Assembly (NCBI GenBank): GCA_029866965.1 | Contig: CP123444.1 | Coordinates: 2,980,501-3,044,500, forward strand | Reading direction: 5' to 3' | DNA from: Flavobacteriaceae bacterium YJPT1-3 | GTDB lineage: Bacteria; Bacteroidota; Bacteroidia; Flavobacteriales; Flavobacteriaceae | DNA: 64,000 nucleotides | In this document: piece by piece, positions 1-9,763 of the stretch | Layout: each line of letters opens with the position of its first letter | Numbering within the stretch: position 1 is the stretch's first letter | The notes under the pieces: generated by a model | Database searches by the model: none | What the model saw: only the letters and a program-made list of their open reading frames with translations | What the model was told of the DNA's origin: nothing | Program-made: the position numbers and the translations under genes

Positions 1-3000
1 TCATTGAAGATTCCCGAGGCACTTTCCAATAAGTTCCCGGCAATGGCGGCCTGGGTATTGACTTGAGATTCACTAAAGAATCGACCTTGCGAGACCAGCG
101 AAATGGCCTGGATCTCCCGGGTAGCTCGGTCGTTTAGTCGATAATCCAATTCAGAGGAAACCAAAGAGCTCGTTCCCGGAAACTCAAAATCAAAAGTAAT
201 GTCCGGTTGGATCAACTCCCCATCCAGATTGATGATCACATTCACCGGGATCTCCCTGTTGATCTCTCTGTTCTCCAGCAGAATGGAGGGGTTAGCACGT
301 GCAGCGTAGACCGCACTGAGGTCTAGTAAAGCCCGGGCCGGATCGCCGTTCCAGGCGATGCTGCCCAAAGGCACCACTTCAAAGTCTTTTTGCACGATAC
401 CCCCGTATCTGAAATTAAAAGTTCCATCGTACACCACATATTCTCCAAACATATCGAACTTACCATTGGTGTTGATCGCTATATTCAGGAGTCCCACACC
501 ACGGCCGGTCAATCTACTACCGTCAATATCGATCTCGATGAGGGCGTCCTGGTCGACGTCCAGGTCAAAATTCAGGGAAAGGGCCTTATTCTCTTCGGGT
601 ACAAAATCTTCTCCGGCCAGGCGAGCTTCTTTTTCTTCCGGACTTAGAAATCGGATGACGGAGCTGTCCCCAATGGTTTCTGTATCGTCCAGAGGGATCT
701 TAAATACCGTTCCCGTTTCCGTTTCTGCTACAACATCGATGGTCAATTCATCCACCGGCCCGTAAATATCGGCTTCACCGCTGATGAAGGCCGTACCGTA
801 ATAGAGCGCATCTTCCTCTTTCTCCGTATCCAGTACCAATAATCGAGTGGTCGCTATATCCAAATCCAATCGCCAATCAGAGAAACCGTTATGTGAGATC
901 ACGCCCTGAAATTGACCTTCTGTATTGTACTTGGTATCGACTAGGGTGGAGCGATTGAAGATAAACTTCTGTTCGTCCAGAGTGATTCTCGCTACCCCTT
1001 TGAAGCGGTAATCCGTGTCCAAATAGGGAATACCCAGTCCGGCTTCTGTAAGTACCATGGAGCCTTTGAAATCGGGATTCTTGTAATTTCCACTCACTGT
1101 CGCACGACCACTGGCAAATCCCCTTAAATTACTTAGGACGTCGCCACCCAACGGACTGAAGGCTGCCAGCTTCAAATCCTTCATGCGTAAGTCCAGATTG
1201 ATGGAGGGATTCTGCTGATCGACGTTGATATTTCCTTTGGCAGAAAGTGCTCGAACGTCCCCATTGATCAATTGTGTATCTACCGTATAATTAGTCAGAC
1301 TTTCATTACCCTTAATCTTTAGGTCTAGATCCCCCATTTCCACATCATTCACACGTAGGTTCGATATGGTCACCTCCGAATTGGGATAATAGGCTCCGTC
1401 TTGTTGCAGGAGGTCCAATTGACCGTTAACACGACCGTTGAAACGAAGACTATCAATATCCGGAGTGATATTGCCCAGGGCAACGTTATCAAATTGAGCG
1501 CTTAGATTTTTGTAGGTACTGTCTCTCACTTGCCCCTTCAGCGCGATCTGCTGATTGCGGTAACGAAAGACAATATCTTCAATGGCAATATCATTGAAAT
1601 TATTATCAAAGATCAATTTGTTCTTGGCGTTGTTGTTGGCATTGAGCACCCATTCTTTTTCTTTGAATTCAATCGTCGACCTTTTAAAGCCCAGCACCGA
1701 ATTATTGTCTTCATTAATGGTGTGGTACAAGCTTAGTTCAAACTGATCATCATTATCTTTCCCGCCGGTGAATTCAGACCGCATAAAGAGCGTATCTCGC
1801 AGGGTAACATTGATCAAATTAAAATCAGACAGCGCATAAAAGCCGGTATTCACGCTATCCGCAGCGATATAGGTATTGAATAAAGGGTTTTTGTTATCTA
1901 CCCGAACATCGATTTTTTGAGCGAGTATCCCAAAGGCATCAATCTCTGGTGAGCGAAAGGTAAGTTTGAACTCAGAATCATCAGAAACGACGCTTCCGCG
2001 AATGAAGGTATTGGGTTCAAACTGGATCTCAGGAACAAAGACCTCAACGATCTTGTTGTAGATCTGGAAGTCAAACTCCATAAACTGATCGGTCGTGAGT
2101 TTGGTGGGTTCGTAATTCGTGTACAAACTACCGATAGCATTTCTAAATAAAGGATAGATATCTCCCACCTTAAAATTACCGACGACCTCACCAGAAACGA
2201 TGTCCGGAGAATTGATGGTGATGGTACGAATTTCATTGCTGAAACTAGAGGTGACCTTAAAATCTTTAAAGTAGTAATCATCATTTTTGTTGGTAAAGGA
2301 AGCCTCGATAAATTCTACCACCCCCACGGCATCATCCAGATCGGTTCCGCGCAGGTCCATCAGTACGGTCCCTTTAAGCACAGCCAGACTGTCATCTATA
2401 AAGTTCAACGCAGCCAGGTCCAAATAGTCTACTTCTGCAGTAAAATCATAGGTGTTTACTGCAGACGAGGCATCCACCAGTCCCTTAAAATCGAGCCTTA
2501 CATTTTCATCATCGATCACCAGATCTCCATTGAACTTGGGCGCGGCCAGGCTACCGGAAAGCGTGATGTTTTTGTAGGTGTAATTGTTATACGTCAAACT
2601 GGAAATAGCCCCTTGAATTTCAGTATTCACCTGCTCTTGGGTGAACCCCCTACCGTTGACCTCTACATCTAGGGTGGCTTTACCCAATTTAGGATCATTG
2701 GCTAATTTGCCCAGATCAAAATCGTCCAAAATAATCTGCCCCAAGTAGGTGGCCCGATCGACCTCAGAGAAATTGGTCAATTCCAGATCGAGATCCCCAT
2801 TTCCGATAGAGGTTGAGATTCGGGAGAAGGTCGATAAATTACGTGCAGTCAGCGTAGTCGCCCCTGTCATGTTAACCGCTCCCAACCGGGCGAGTTCTTC
2901 AGGCAGGCTTTTACCCAAAAGATTAGGTAACAAACGGGCCAGATCGATATAGCGGGTTTGCAATTGGCTGTGATCGGCGATGATCAGAAAATCTCCGGTT

Positions 3001-3944
3001 TCCCCCAAGATATTTTCAAACTTAAATTCACCTTGTATCCTACTGCTGTTAAAAGCATTCAGGTCCAGATTAGAGACCACAAAATCATTGAGGGTCCCAT
3101 TCAGATCGCCGGTAAAACTAAGCGTACCCTGATTGCCAAATTCCGCATAGAGCAAATTGAGATCGGCTAAATCCAATTCCGCTTTCGCGAAAGCAAAGTC
3201 GAAAACAACCCGGTTATTAAAATCCTCAAAAGCGTTGTCTTCCGTATTCAGAGTCACCCCGCCTTCGATCAGGGATCCGTCTGTTTTGAGGATCATTTCC
3301 TCCAGGCTTATTTCCTTGGAGTCATAATAAAAATCTCCTTCCAGGGAGCGAATGTAATAGCCTCGTTTGGCTTCAAACGCCAGGTTATCAATTTGAGTAG
3401 TGATGACCTCGTCCAGCAAGGAGAAGTCCGATACCGTCGCATCGAGATTTCGAAAATCGACCACCTCCGGGTTGTCCAGGTTTTCATCCGTATATCGGAA
3501 ACGCGAATTGGCTAAGCTGATCTCTGTCGCAGTAAGTTCGAAGGGTTTAGTAGAAGGGGTTCCAGAATCAAAAGCCTGGGTAAATACGTAAAGATTGTCG
3601 TGAGGTTCCTCTTGGTAACGTTTAATGAAAAAGCGCGCTTTGTTAATGCCGACATCTCCAAGATTGAGATCACCCTGTATCAGGCTCCGTACGCTGAGTA
3701 AACTGGCACTTACTTGTCCGGCATAAATCAGGGTATCCTGGTGATGATCTTCTATATACACTCCCTTGATGTCTAGATCACCATCGTAGCGCAGCCCAAT
3801 TCGATCGATATTGATCGAAACGCCAAAATCCTCATTGATGCGCTGGGTTACTTTTTTGGCAATAGACGTTTGTACTGCAGGAATGGATAAGACGACAAAC
3901 AGTATAATAAAAAACACTACCAGGAAGAGTAGTGTTCTTCGCAA
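1..3944 (-). CDS. tamB: TamB-family (DUF490) envelope translocation protein, C-terminus cut by the window edge
   Basis: An uninterrupted minus-strand reading frame runs off the left edge, giving about 1,314 codons. The N-terminus has a basic stretch, one strong membrane anchor (residues about 5-25) and then the AsmA/TamB-like start followed by repeated beta-rich segments (for example DIKGVYIEDHHQDT), as in the very long inner-membrane-anchored TamB proteins that span the periplasm and help build or supply the outer membrane. No ATG is available: the first codon after the upstream in-frame TAA is GTC, and the first plausible initiator is TTG at 3944. The C-terminal DUF490 end lies outside the window. 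It is divergent from tsaD. The family call is secure; the start is not. Confidence 0.85.
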   Translation of the reverse strand, partial: MRRTLLFLVVFFIILFVVLSIPAVQTSIAKKVTQRINEDFGVSINIDRIGLRYDGDLDIKGVYIEDHHQDTLIYAGQVSASLLSVRSLIQGDLNLGDVGINKARFFIKRYQEEPHDNLYVFTQAFDSGTPSTKPFELTATEISLANSRFRYTDENLDNPEVVDFRNLDATVSDFSLLDEVITTQIDNLAFEAKRGYYIRSLEGDFYYDSKEISLEEMILKTDGSLIEGGVTLNTEDNAFEDFNNRVVFDFAFAKAELDLADLNLLYAEFGNQGTLSFTGDLNGTLNDFVVSNLDLNAFNSSRIQGEFKFENILGETGDFLIIADHSQLQTRYIDLARLLPNLLGKSLPEELARLGAVNMTGATTLTARNLSTFSRISTSIGNGDLDLELTNFSEVDRATYLGQIILDDFDLGKLANDPKLGKATLDVEVNGRGFTQEQVNTEIQGAISSLTYNNYTYKNITLSGSLAAPKFNGDLVIDDENVRLDFKGLVDASSAVNTYDFTAEVDYLDLAALNFIDDSLAVLKGTVLMDLRGTDLDDAVGVVEFIEASFTNKNDDYYFKDFKVTSSFSNEIRTITINSPDIVSGEVVGNFKVGDIYPLFRNAIGSLYTNYEPTKLTTDQFMEFDFQIYNKIVEVFVPEIQFEPNTFIRGSVVSDDSEFKLTFRSPEIDAFGILAQKIDVRVDNKNPLFNTYIAADSVNTGFYALSDFNLINVTLRDTLFMRSEFTGGKDNDDQFELSLYHTINEDNNSVLGFKRSTIEFKEKEWVLNANNNAKNKLIFDNNFNDIAIEDIVFRYRNQQIALKGQVRDSTYKNLSAQFDNVALGNITPDIDSLRFNGRVNGQLDLLQQDGAYYPNSEVTISNLRVNDVEMGDLDLKIKGNESLTNYTVDTQLINGDVRALSAKGNINVDQQNPSINLDLRMKDLKLAAFSPLGGDVLSNLRGFASGRATVSGNYKNPDFKGSMVLTEAGLGIPYLDTDYRFKGVARITLDEQKFIFNRSTLVDTKYNTEGQFQGVISHNGFSDWRLDLDIATTRLLVLDTEKEEDALYYGTAFISGEADIYGPVDELTIDVVAETETGTVFKIPLDDTETIGDSSVIRFLSPEEKEARLAGEDFVPEENKALSLNFDLDVDQDALIEIDIDGSRLTGRGVGLLNIAINTNGKFDMFGEYVVYDGTFNFRYGGIVQKDFEVVPLGSIAWNGDPARALLDLSAVYAARANPSILLENREINREIPVNVIINLDGELIQPDITFDFEFPGTSSLVSSELDYRLNDRATREIQAISLVSQGRFFSESQVNTQAAIAGNLLESASGIFN
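3181..3194. repeat. Copy of the GCTTTCGCGAAAGC palindrome inside tamB
   Basis: A perfect 14-nt palindrome within the tamB coding region. Confidence 0.9.
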
Positions 3945-3960
3945 TATTTTCCAGAATTTC

Positions 3961-3987
3961 TTGATAGTGACTTATGTTTTACCTTTG
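3961..3987 (+). promoter_or_regulatory. Candidate Bacteroidota promoter for tsaD-rsmE
   Basis: TACCTTTG at 3980-3987 matches the TAnnTTTG -7 element, with TTG at 3961-3963 (16 bp upstream) as a possible -33 element. It would start transcription about 45 nt before the tsaD ATG. It overlaps the start region of the divergent tamB gene. Confidence 0.4.
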
Positions 3988-4037
3988 AACGTCTTAACCT
4001 ACGGTAAAGGTAGCAATCTTTATGCCTCAATGATATT

Positions 4038-5075
4038 ATGGCTCAAAAAAATGTTTATATCCTGGCGATAGAATCTTCCTGTGACGATACGGCGGCAGCG
4101 GTGTTGGTCAATGGAAAAACCCGATCGAATATCGTAGCCAATCAAAAGATTCACGAACAGTATGGCGGAGTGGTTCCTGAACTTGCTTCCCGTGCTCATC
4201 AGCAGCATATCGTACCGGTAGTTCATCAGGCCTTAAAAGAGGCTGGAGTGACCAAGGAACAACTGAGCGCAGTAGCCGTTACTCAAGGCCCGGGACTCAT
4301 GGGCTCTTTATTGGTAGGCACCTCCTTTGCCAAGTCCTTAGCCATGGGCTTGAATATTCCCTTACTACCCGTTCACCACATGCAGGCTCACATTCTGGCA
4401 CACTTTATTGATGAGGCTGGGTACAAACAGCCCGAATTTCCTTTTATTGCAGCAACCATATCCGGAGGGCACACTCAAATAGTCTTGGTCAAGGATTATT
4501 TTGATATGGAAATTCTCGGGCAAACGCTTGACGATGCCATTGGAGAGGCCTTTGACAAAAGTGCAAAACTCTTAGGACTCCCCTATCCGGGAGGGCCGTT
4601 GATCGACCGACTTGCCCAAGTAGGAAATCCTCATGCCTTTGAGTTTCCAATTCCCAAGGTAGACGGCTTGGATTTTAGCTTTAGCGGTCTTAAGACCTCT
4701 ATTCTCTATTTTGTCCAGAAACAGACCGCTAAAAACACCGATTTTATCGAGCAGCATAAAGTAGACATTTGCGCCTCCATCCAGTATACCATCATTAAGA
4801 TTTTAATGCAGAAACTGGAGGCTGCGGTGCAACAAACCGGTGTGAATCGAGTCGCCATTGGTGGTGGAGTCTCTGCCAATAGTGGAATTCGGGGTGCACT
4901 CAAACAAGCTGAAGAGGAGCGCGGTTGGACCACTTACGTCCCCAAATTTGAATACACCACTGATAATGCGGCAATGATCGGAATTGTAGGGCATCTGCAG
5001 TTCGTTCATCAGCAGTTTGATCGCGATTTTAGAACAGTAGCTGGCCTGACCGCTGCAAGTAGAATGCCCTTTTAA
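4038..5075 (+). CDS. tsaD: tRNA N6-adenosine threonylcarbamoyltransferase TsaD
   Basis: 345 aa, the usual length. TsaD transfers the threonylcarbamoyl group from TC-AMP to A37 of ANN-decoding tRNAs, working with TsaB and TsaE in the cytoplasm. Visible family marks are the N-terminal ASKHA start AIESSCDDT (10-18), the metal-binding HxxxH (H114, H118), SGGHT (142-146), and a C-terminal TTDNAAMIG block. It is followed after 2 bp by rsmE, so the two are probably co-transcribed. A YrdC-domain protein that could supply TC-AMP is encoded at 12729-13352. Confidence 0.97.
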   Translation: MAQKNVYILAIESSCDDTAAAVLVNGKTRSNIVANQKIHEQYGGVVPELASRAHQQHIVPVVHQALKEAGVTKEQLSAVAVTQGPGLMGSLLVGTSFAKSLAMGLNIPLLPVHHMQAHILAHFIDEAGYKQPEFPFIAATISGGHTQIVLVKDYFDMEILGQTLDDAIGEAFDKSAKLLGLPYPGGPLIDRLAQVGNPHAFEFPIPKVDGLDFSFSGLKTSILYFVQKQTAKNTDFIEQHKVDICASIQYTIIKILMQKLEAAVQQTGVNRVAIGGGVSANSGIRGALKQAEEERGWTTYVPKFEYTTDNAAMIGIVGHLQFVHQQFDRDFRTVAGLTAASRMPF

Positions 5076-5077
5076 CC

Positions 5078-5788
5078 ATGCAATTATTTTACCACCCCGA
5101 AGCTCATCAACAAGCAAAGCGACTGACCTTCTCAAAAGAGGAGAGCCGGCATATCGTAAAGGTGCTTCGCAAAACAGTGGGAGATACTTTAAGGATCACC
5201 AATGGAAAAGGTCAGTTTTTTAGTGTGGAGATTACCGAAGCCTCACAAAAGCACTGTCAAACCAGGGTGCTGGAGGTCGAATCGCAAGATCCGCTCCCCT
5301 ACGAACTGCATTTGGCCGTAGCGCCTACCAAACTCAATGATCGTTTTGAGTGGTTTTTGGAAAAAGCCACTGAAATTGGCGTCCATCGAGTCACCCCACT
5401 CCTTTGCGATCACAGCGAACGTACGGTGATCAAAGCCGCTCGCTATGAGCGTGTTCTGGAAGCTGCCATGAAACAGTCCTTATCCGCTTACCTGCCTACC
5501 TTGGCACCCCTGACTCCTTTTTCCACCTTCATAGAGCAAGAGCAAAACGGGCTGCTGTATATAGCCCATTGTGAGGATAGGCCCAAGCTCCGTTTAATGG
5601 AAGCCATACAGCAGGAACGACCTCAACGCCTTATTGTATTGATCGGACCTGAAGGGGACTTTTCCTCTGCTGAAATTGAGGCAGCCGTGCGACATAAAGC
5701 GATCGAAGTCGACCTGGGAAAAAGCCGATTACGCACCGAAACTGCGGCCATTGTAGCTTGCCATACCGCCTCGCTTGCCTTACACTAA
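5078..5788 (+). CDS. rsmE: 16S rRNA (uracil-1498-N3)-methyltransferase RsmE
   Basis: 236 aa. RsmE is a SPOUT-fold methyltransferase that modifies U1498 of 16S rRNA in the 30S subunit using SAM. The C-terminal trefoil-knot motifs are present: GPEGDF (190-195) and LGKSRLRTETA (213-223). The N-terminal PUA-like part begins with LFYHPEA. It starts 2 bp after the tsaD stop, indicating an operon of two RNA-modification genes. Confidence 0.95.
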   Translation: MQLFYHPEAHQQAKRLTFSKEESRHIVKVLRKTVGDTLRITNGKGQFFSVEITEASQKHCQTRVLEVESQDPLPYELHLAVAPTKLNDRFEWFLEKATEIGVHRVTPLLCDHSERTVIKAARYERVLEAAMKQSLSAYLPTLAPLTPFSTFIEQEQNGLLYIAHCEDRPKLRLMEAIQQERPQRLIVLIGPEGDFSSAEIEAAVRHKAIEVDLGKSRLRTETAAIVACHTASLALH

Positions 5789-5863
5789 GAGTTTGACTTT
5801 TCTTACGCACCATTTAGAATTCAGCAAAGAGAATGCTATATTTACGTCATTCATCCCCAAAAA

Positions 5864-7894
5864 ATGGCTGTTAATCAAGCAACACAAGTCAAAACAGAAT
5901 TTCTGGACGCTCTGGATAGAGAGCCAGCATTACTGACCTGGATTCAAGAAGGGAATTTTGGATTGCTGGTGCTCCAAAAAGCCTCTGAAGAATTTAATTT
6001 TTGGGCCAGCGGAAGCTTAGCGCAAGATTTTCTATTGAATGACACTGCGTCTAATCCGCTTCATATTTTCTCTGCCAAAGATGAGCAATTTTTACGGGAA
6101 TGTGTGACCACTTCTAAACCCATCTATTCCTGGCGAACCTTAAACATCAGAGAATCTAGTTTAAAGATCGATTGCCAACTAAAATTTATCCCCTCTTCGG
6201 AAAAAGAGCAACTGGCATTGCTTGTTTTCCGAACAACATTGAATGACGATCCTGCAATCGACACTATACTTTCTCAGGACAAAAGTGAACTAACCGCAAC
6301 ATCCCTTCGCTTTCAGTCTCTGGTGGAGAATGCTCAGGATGCCATCTTAATTCTTGATGAAAGCGGTACGCCTACCTATGCTTCCAATGCCATTGAAGAT
6401 ATCTTAGGATATACCAAAGAAGAGACCTTGAATATCAATATGTTTGAGGTCTGCCATCCAGATTTCATGGATAAAATCAAAAGTATTTTAGTAGAATGCC
6501 TTGAGAATCCGGGAGTGACCGTGGTCAAAGAGGCCTCAAAATGGAAGCATAAAGACGGGAGCTGGCGCTGGCTGGAAGGCTTACTCACCAATAAGTTGCA
6601 TGATCCGGCTATTCGAGGTATCGTAGATAACTTCAGAGACATCACGGAGCTGGTTGAAGCCAGTTTGGTCCTGGAGCGACAGTCTGAATTACGAGGGATC
6701 CTGGTTGATCTTTCCATGCAGTACATCAATTTACCGGTGGAGCGAGCCAGTGAGGTCATTGACCAATCCTTAGAACGCCTGGGGAAGTTCGTTCATGCGG
6801 ATCGGGTGTATATTTTTGATTACCATTTTGAACAAGAATATCTTACCAATACTCATGAATGGTGTGCCCCTGGGATCACCGAGGAAATTGATAATTTGCG
6901 ACACGTTCCTATTGAAGTTCTTAATCAACCCTGGGTTATCAATCACAAGCGGGGGTTACCGGTACATATCCCCGATGTGCGCTCCATCCAGGAAGATTCG
7001 CTAAGGACCCTTTTACAGGAACAGGACATTAAAAGCTTATTGACCATTCCACTGATGGTGGGTGCTGACTGCGTGGGCTTTGTCGGTTTTGATCGGGTAC
7101 GGTCCTACCATGTCTTTTCTCGGGAAGAAATAGAACTGATGAGTGTCTTTGCCAAGATGTTGGTGAATTTCAGAGAGCAGACCAATAAAGAGCGTTCGTT
7201 AACGGAATTGGTGGAGCAAGTAGAAAGTCAAAATCAGCGATTGCTGGATTTCTCCTTCATCACCTCCCACAACATGCGCTCTTCGATCGCCAATCTTATG
7301 GGTATAACCGACGTCATCGCCTTAGAAGGAAATCATGATGAATATGTGGGCATGATGCGCAAGAGCACCGAACGACTGGACACTACAGTGAAAAATATCA
7401 ATGAGTTGATCCATTTTGAGAATCAATTGAGTGAAAAGAATACGATTTCTTGTTCCCTACTGGAGTTTGTCAATCGGGTAATCGTCAATAATCAACTACT
7501 GGTGGAGGAGCTAGAGGCTGATATAGAAGTTCGCATACCCCCTGATCAAGTCGTATTCATTATACCGGCCTACCTTGAAAGCATTCTGCACAACTTGGTT
7601 CATAATGCATTAACTTATGGAATTGATGACAAGCACAAAAAGATTGTGATCGCTACAGAGGAGACCGATCATACGCTCGCTATCAAGGTTCAGGATTTTG
7701 GACCCGGAATCGATCTGAAACGATTTGAAAAAAAGCTATTCACGCTGGGTGGTCGCTTTACATCGAATAGCAAAGGTCAGGGCGTAGGCTTATTCATGAG
7801 TAAGCGGCAAATAGAGGCTCTCGGAGGGCAGTTATATCTTGACACCGAATTAAATAAAGGCTGTATATTTACGGCAGAATTTCCAAAATCATGA
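5864..7894 (+). CDS. Cytosolic PAS-GAF sensor histidine kinase
   Basis: 676 aa with no membrane segment. The order is an N-terminal region of unclear fold, a PAS domain (about 150-260, VENAQDAILILDESG), a GAF domain (about 280-435), a dimerisation/phosphoacceptor helix with H469 in SFITSHNMRSSIANL, and a HATPase domain with N-box LVHNAL (near 581), DFGPGID (611-617) and GQGVGL (638-643). It overlaps the following response regulator by ATGA, so the two are translationally coupled and very likely a signalling pair. The ligand cannot be told from sequence. Confidence 0.9.
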   Translation: MAVNQATQVKTEFLDALDREPALLTWIQEGNFGLLVLQKASEEFNFWASGSLAQDFLLNDTASNPLHIFSAKDEQFLRECVTTSKPIYSWRTLNIRESSLKIDCQLKFIPSSEKEQLALLVFRTTLNDDPAIDTILSQDKSELTATSLRFQSLVENAQDAILILDESGTPTYASNAIEDILGYTKEETLNINMFEVCHPDFMDKIKSILVECLENPGVTVVKEASKWKHKDGSWRWLEGLLTNKLHDPAIRGIVDNFRDITELVEASLVLERQSELRGILVDLSMQYINLPVERASEVIDQSLERLGKFVHADRVYIFDYHFEQEYLTNTHEWCAPGITEEIDNLRHVPIEVLNQPWVINHKRGLPVHIPDVRSIQEDSLRTLLQEQDIKSLLTIPLMVGADCVGFVGFDRVRSYHVFSREEIELMSVFAKMLVNFREQTNKERSLTELVEQVESQNQRLLDFSFITSHNMRSSIANLMGITDVIALEGNHDEYVGMMRKSTERLDTTVKNINELIHFENQLSEKNTISCSLLEFVNRVIVNNQLLVEELEADIEVRIPPDQVVFIIPAYLESILHNLVHNALTYGIDDKHKKIVIATEETDHTLAIKVQDFGPGIDLKRFEKKLFTLGGRFTSNSKGQGVGLFMSKRQIEALGGQLYLDTELNKGCIFTAEFPKS

Positions 7895-8262
7895 ACAAGG
7901 CATTGATTGTAGATGACGATGAGATCTTTTTATTTCTGATAAAAAGTCTGTTCAAAAAGAATTTTCCTGAGGTCAGGTTAGACACCTGTCTTCATGGCGA
8001 AGAGGCATTGGATTATCTAAAGAATGACCAACCCGACGTAGTCTTTTTGGACATCAATATGCCAGTACTCAACGGCTGGGAGTTTATGAATAAGATCGAT
8101 GCGGTGGTTCCGGCAGATCAAAAACTGAAGATCTATATCGTCTCTTCTTCCATCGATCCCAGAGACCATAAAATCGCAGAAGAAGACCGGCGAATCTCCG
8201 GATTCATTGAAAAACCCTTAACGGCAAAAAAACTCGAGGAACTCTCCTTAGATTGGCTTTAA
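7891..8262 (+). CDS. Single-domain CheY-like response regulator
   Basis: 123 aa, only a receiver domain. The acidic pocket D8-D10, the phosphoacceptor D54 (VVFLDINMPVLNG) and the C-terminal lysine in IEKPLT are all present. There is no output domain, so it must act through protein contacts or a phosphorelay. Its ATG overlaps the stop of the kinase gene by 4 bp. It is convergent with holA, with the stop codons overlapping. Confidence 0.93.
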   Translation: MNKALIVDDDEIFLFLIKSLFKKNFPEVRLDTCLHGEEALDYLKNDQPDVVFLDINMPVLNGWEFMNKIDAVVPADQKLKIYIVSSSIDPRDHKIAEEDRRISGFIEKPLTAKKLEELSLDWL

Positions 8263-9266
8263 GTCATCATTTTTACCAATAACTCGCGAAGCAAATCGCC
8301 TTGGGCCATTTGTCCGGCGCCCACCCCTTTTCCTTTTACATCGACTTCGCGAATCATACTAATGATCTGACTGACTCGCTTCATGGGGTAGTTTTGTGCT
8401 GCGGTCACATACTCGCGGACGAAATAGGGATTTATTCCTAAGGTTTTGGCCACGGTACCTTTGTCCTTTTGGGGAAGACCGTGATACTGCAATAACTGGG
8501 AGAAAAAGGAAAAGAGCTGAGCTATGGTAACCACCAGCGGATTGTCTTTGGGATTGTTGGCAAAATAATTAGCAATGCGATGGGCCTTGACACTATCGCG
8601 CTCTCCAATGGCCTTGCGCAGTTCAAAATTATTAAAGTCCTTGCTGATCCCAATGTGCAGTTCAACCGCTTCCGGATCAATCGTGCTCCCCTTAGGCAGC
8701 ACGATCTCCAGTTTTTCCAACTCATTATTGATTTTTCCCAGGTCAGTGCCCAGAAACTCCACCAGCATATGGCCTGCTTTAGGGGTCACTGTATAGCCCT
8801 TACTGCTCATCAGTCGACGGATCCAATCGCCCACCTGATTATCGTACAGTTTCTTGCTTTCGTATATGACTCCTGCTTTCGCGAAAGCTTTATAGACCGC
8901 TTTTCGCTTATCGATCTTTTTATATTTATAGCAGATGACCAATACGGTGGTTTGTTGTGGATTCTCTAAATAATCGCTCAGCTTTTCGATCGTACGCGCT
9001 AATTCCTGGGCCTCTTTGACAATGACCACCTGACGTTCAGCCATCATGGGATAACGCTTTGCCTGACTCACGATATCTTCAATGGTGACATCACGGCCAT
9101 ACAGGGTAACCTGATTGAAACTCTTTTCCTCCTCGCTTAAAAGGGTGTTATCTAAAAAGGAGGCAATGCGATCAATATAGTACGGTTCCTCCCCCATGAG
9201 GAGATAGACCGGCGCTATTTTTCCGGCCTTGACATCATTCACAAGAGCAGTTACTTGGTCGAGCAT
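8259..9266 (-). CDS. holA: DNA polymerase III subunit delta
   Basis: 335 aa. This is the delta subunit of the clamp loader, which opens the beta clamp. The N-terminal P-loop-like domain with YLLMGEEPYYIDRI and a conserved VIVKEAQEL block, followed by the lid and collar helices with the typical Bacteroidota end (QMAQGDLLRELL), support the call. A copy of the GCTTTCGCGAAAGC palindrome lies inside the gene at 8875-8888. It is divergent from the gene at 9302, with only 35 bp between. Confidence 0.93.
   Translation of the reverse strand: MLDQVTALVNDVKAGKIAPVYLLMGEEPYYIDRIASFLDNTLLSEEEKSFNQVTLYGRDVTIEDIVSQAKRYPMMAERQVVIVKEAQELARTIEKLSDYLENPQQTTVLVICYKYKKIDKRKAVYKAFAKAGVIYESKKLYDNQVGDWIRRLMSSKGYTVTPKAGHMLVEFLGTDLGKINNELEKLEIVLPKGSTIDPEAVELHIGISKDFNNFELRKAIGERDSVKAHRIANYFANNPKDNPLVVTIAQLFSFFSQLLQYHGLPQKDKGTVAKTLGINPYFVREYVTAAQNYPMKRVSQIISMIREVDVKGKGVGAGQMAQGDLLRELLVKMMT
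8875..8888. repeat. Copy of the GCTTTCGCGAAAGC palindrome inside holA
   Basis: A perfect 14-nt palindrome in holA, encoding AFAKA on the minus strand. Confidence 0.9.
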
Positions 9267-9301
9267 TGGATTTTGAAAGGGGAAATCGTTTCTTTGTGTA
9301 G

Positions 9302-9763
9302 ATGGAAAAATTAAACTTTCCCAGCTTTTCCTTTAGGGTCAAAAATAGCGAAAACAAATCGTTAATCTTTGACCCCTTCCGCAAAAAATTTGTCGTTTTG
9401 ACCCCTGAAGAATGGGTTCGACAGCACAGCCTGCAATACCTGGTCCGGGAAATAAATTACCCCCCGTCGTTATTGGCGATTGAACGTCAATTTGAACTTT
9501 ACGACACGGTTAAGCGCTTTGATATTGCCGGCTTTAATCCTCAGGGTAAGATCAGTCTGATTGTGGAGTGCAAGGCGCCTCAAGTTTCCATTACACAGGA
9601 TAGTTTTGATCAGATTGCCCGATACAACCTTAAACTACAGGCGGATTACCTGATGGTGACCAACGGCTTGCAGCATTACTTCTGCCAACTGGTCTATGAA
9701 GAAGAGCGCTACCAGTTTTTAAAGCAATTACCCAGCTATTCGCAAATGCATCCGGTCTTATGA
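9302..9763 (+). CDS. Stand-alone HsdR N-terminal-like (PD-(D/E)XK) protein
   Basis: 153 aa. The sequence matches the N-terminal nuclease-like domain of type I restriction HsdR: D74 in KRFDIAGF followed by IVECKAP (E89, K91), the PD-(D/E)XK arrangement. There is no helicase, specificity or methylase gene nearby, so this is not a restriction system. Small proteins of this type next to holA are usual in Bacteroidota as far as I know. The role is unknown; a nuclease function is plausible since the catalytic residues are kept. It overlaps the next gene by 4 bp. Confidence 0.82.
   Translation: MEKLNFPSFSFRVKNSENKSLIFDPFRKKFVVLTPEEWVRQHSLQYLVREINYPPSLLAIERQFELYDTVKRFDIAGFNPQGKISLIVECKAPQVSITQDSFDQIARYNLKLQADYLMVTNGLQHYFCQLVYEEERYQFLKQLPSYSQMHPVL

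Noticed and set aside
1-3944. Several short plus-strand and other-frame reading frames within the tamB region
   Set aside because: They lack protein character and overlap one continuous minus-strand frame with clear TamB features.
9302-9763. Type I restriction system
   Set aside because: Only an HsdR N-terminal-like domain is present; no helicase part, HsdM or HsdS in the neighbourhood.
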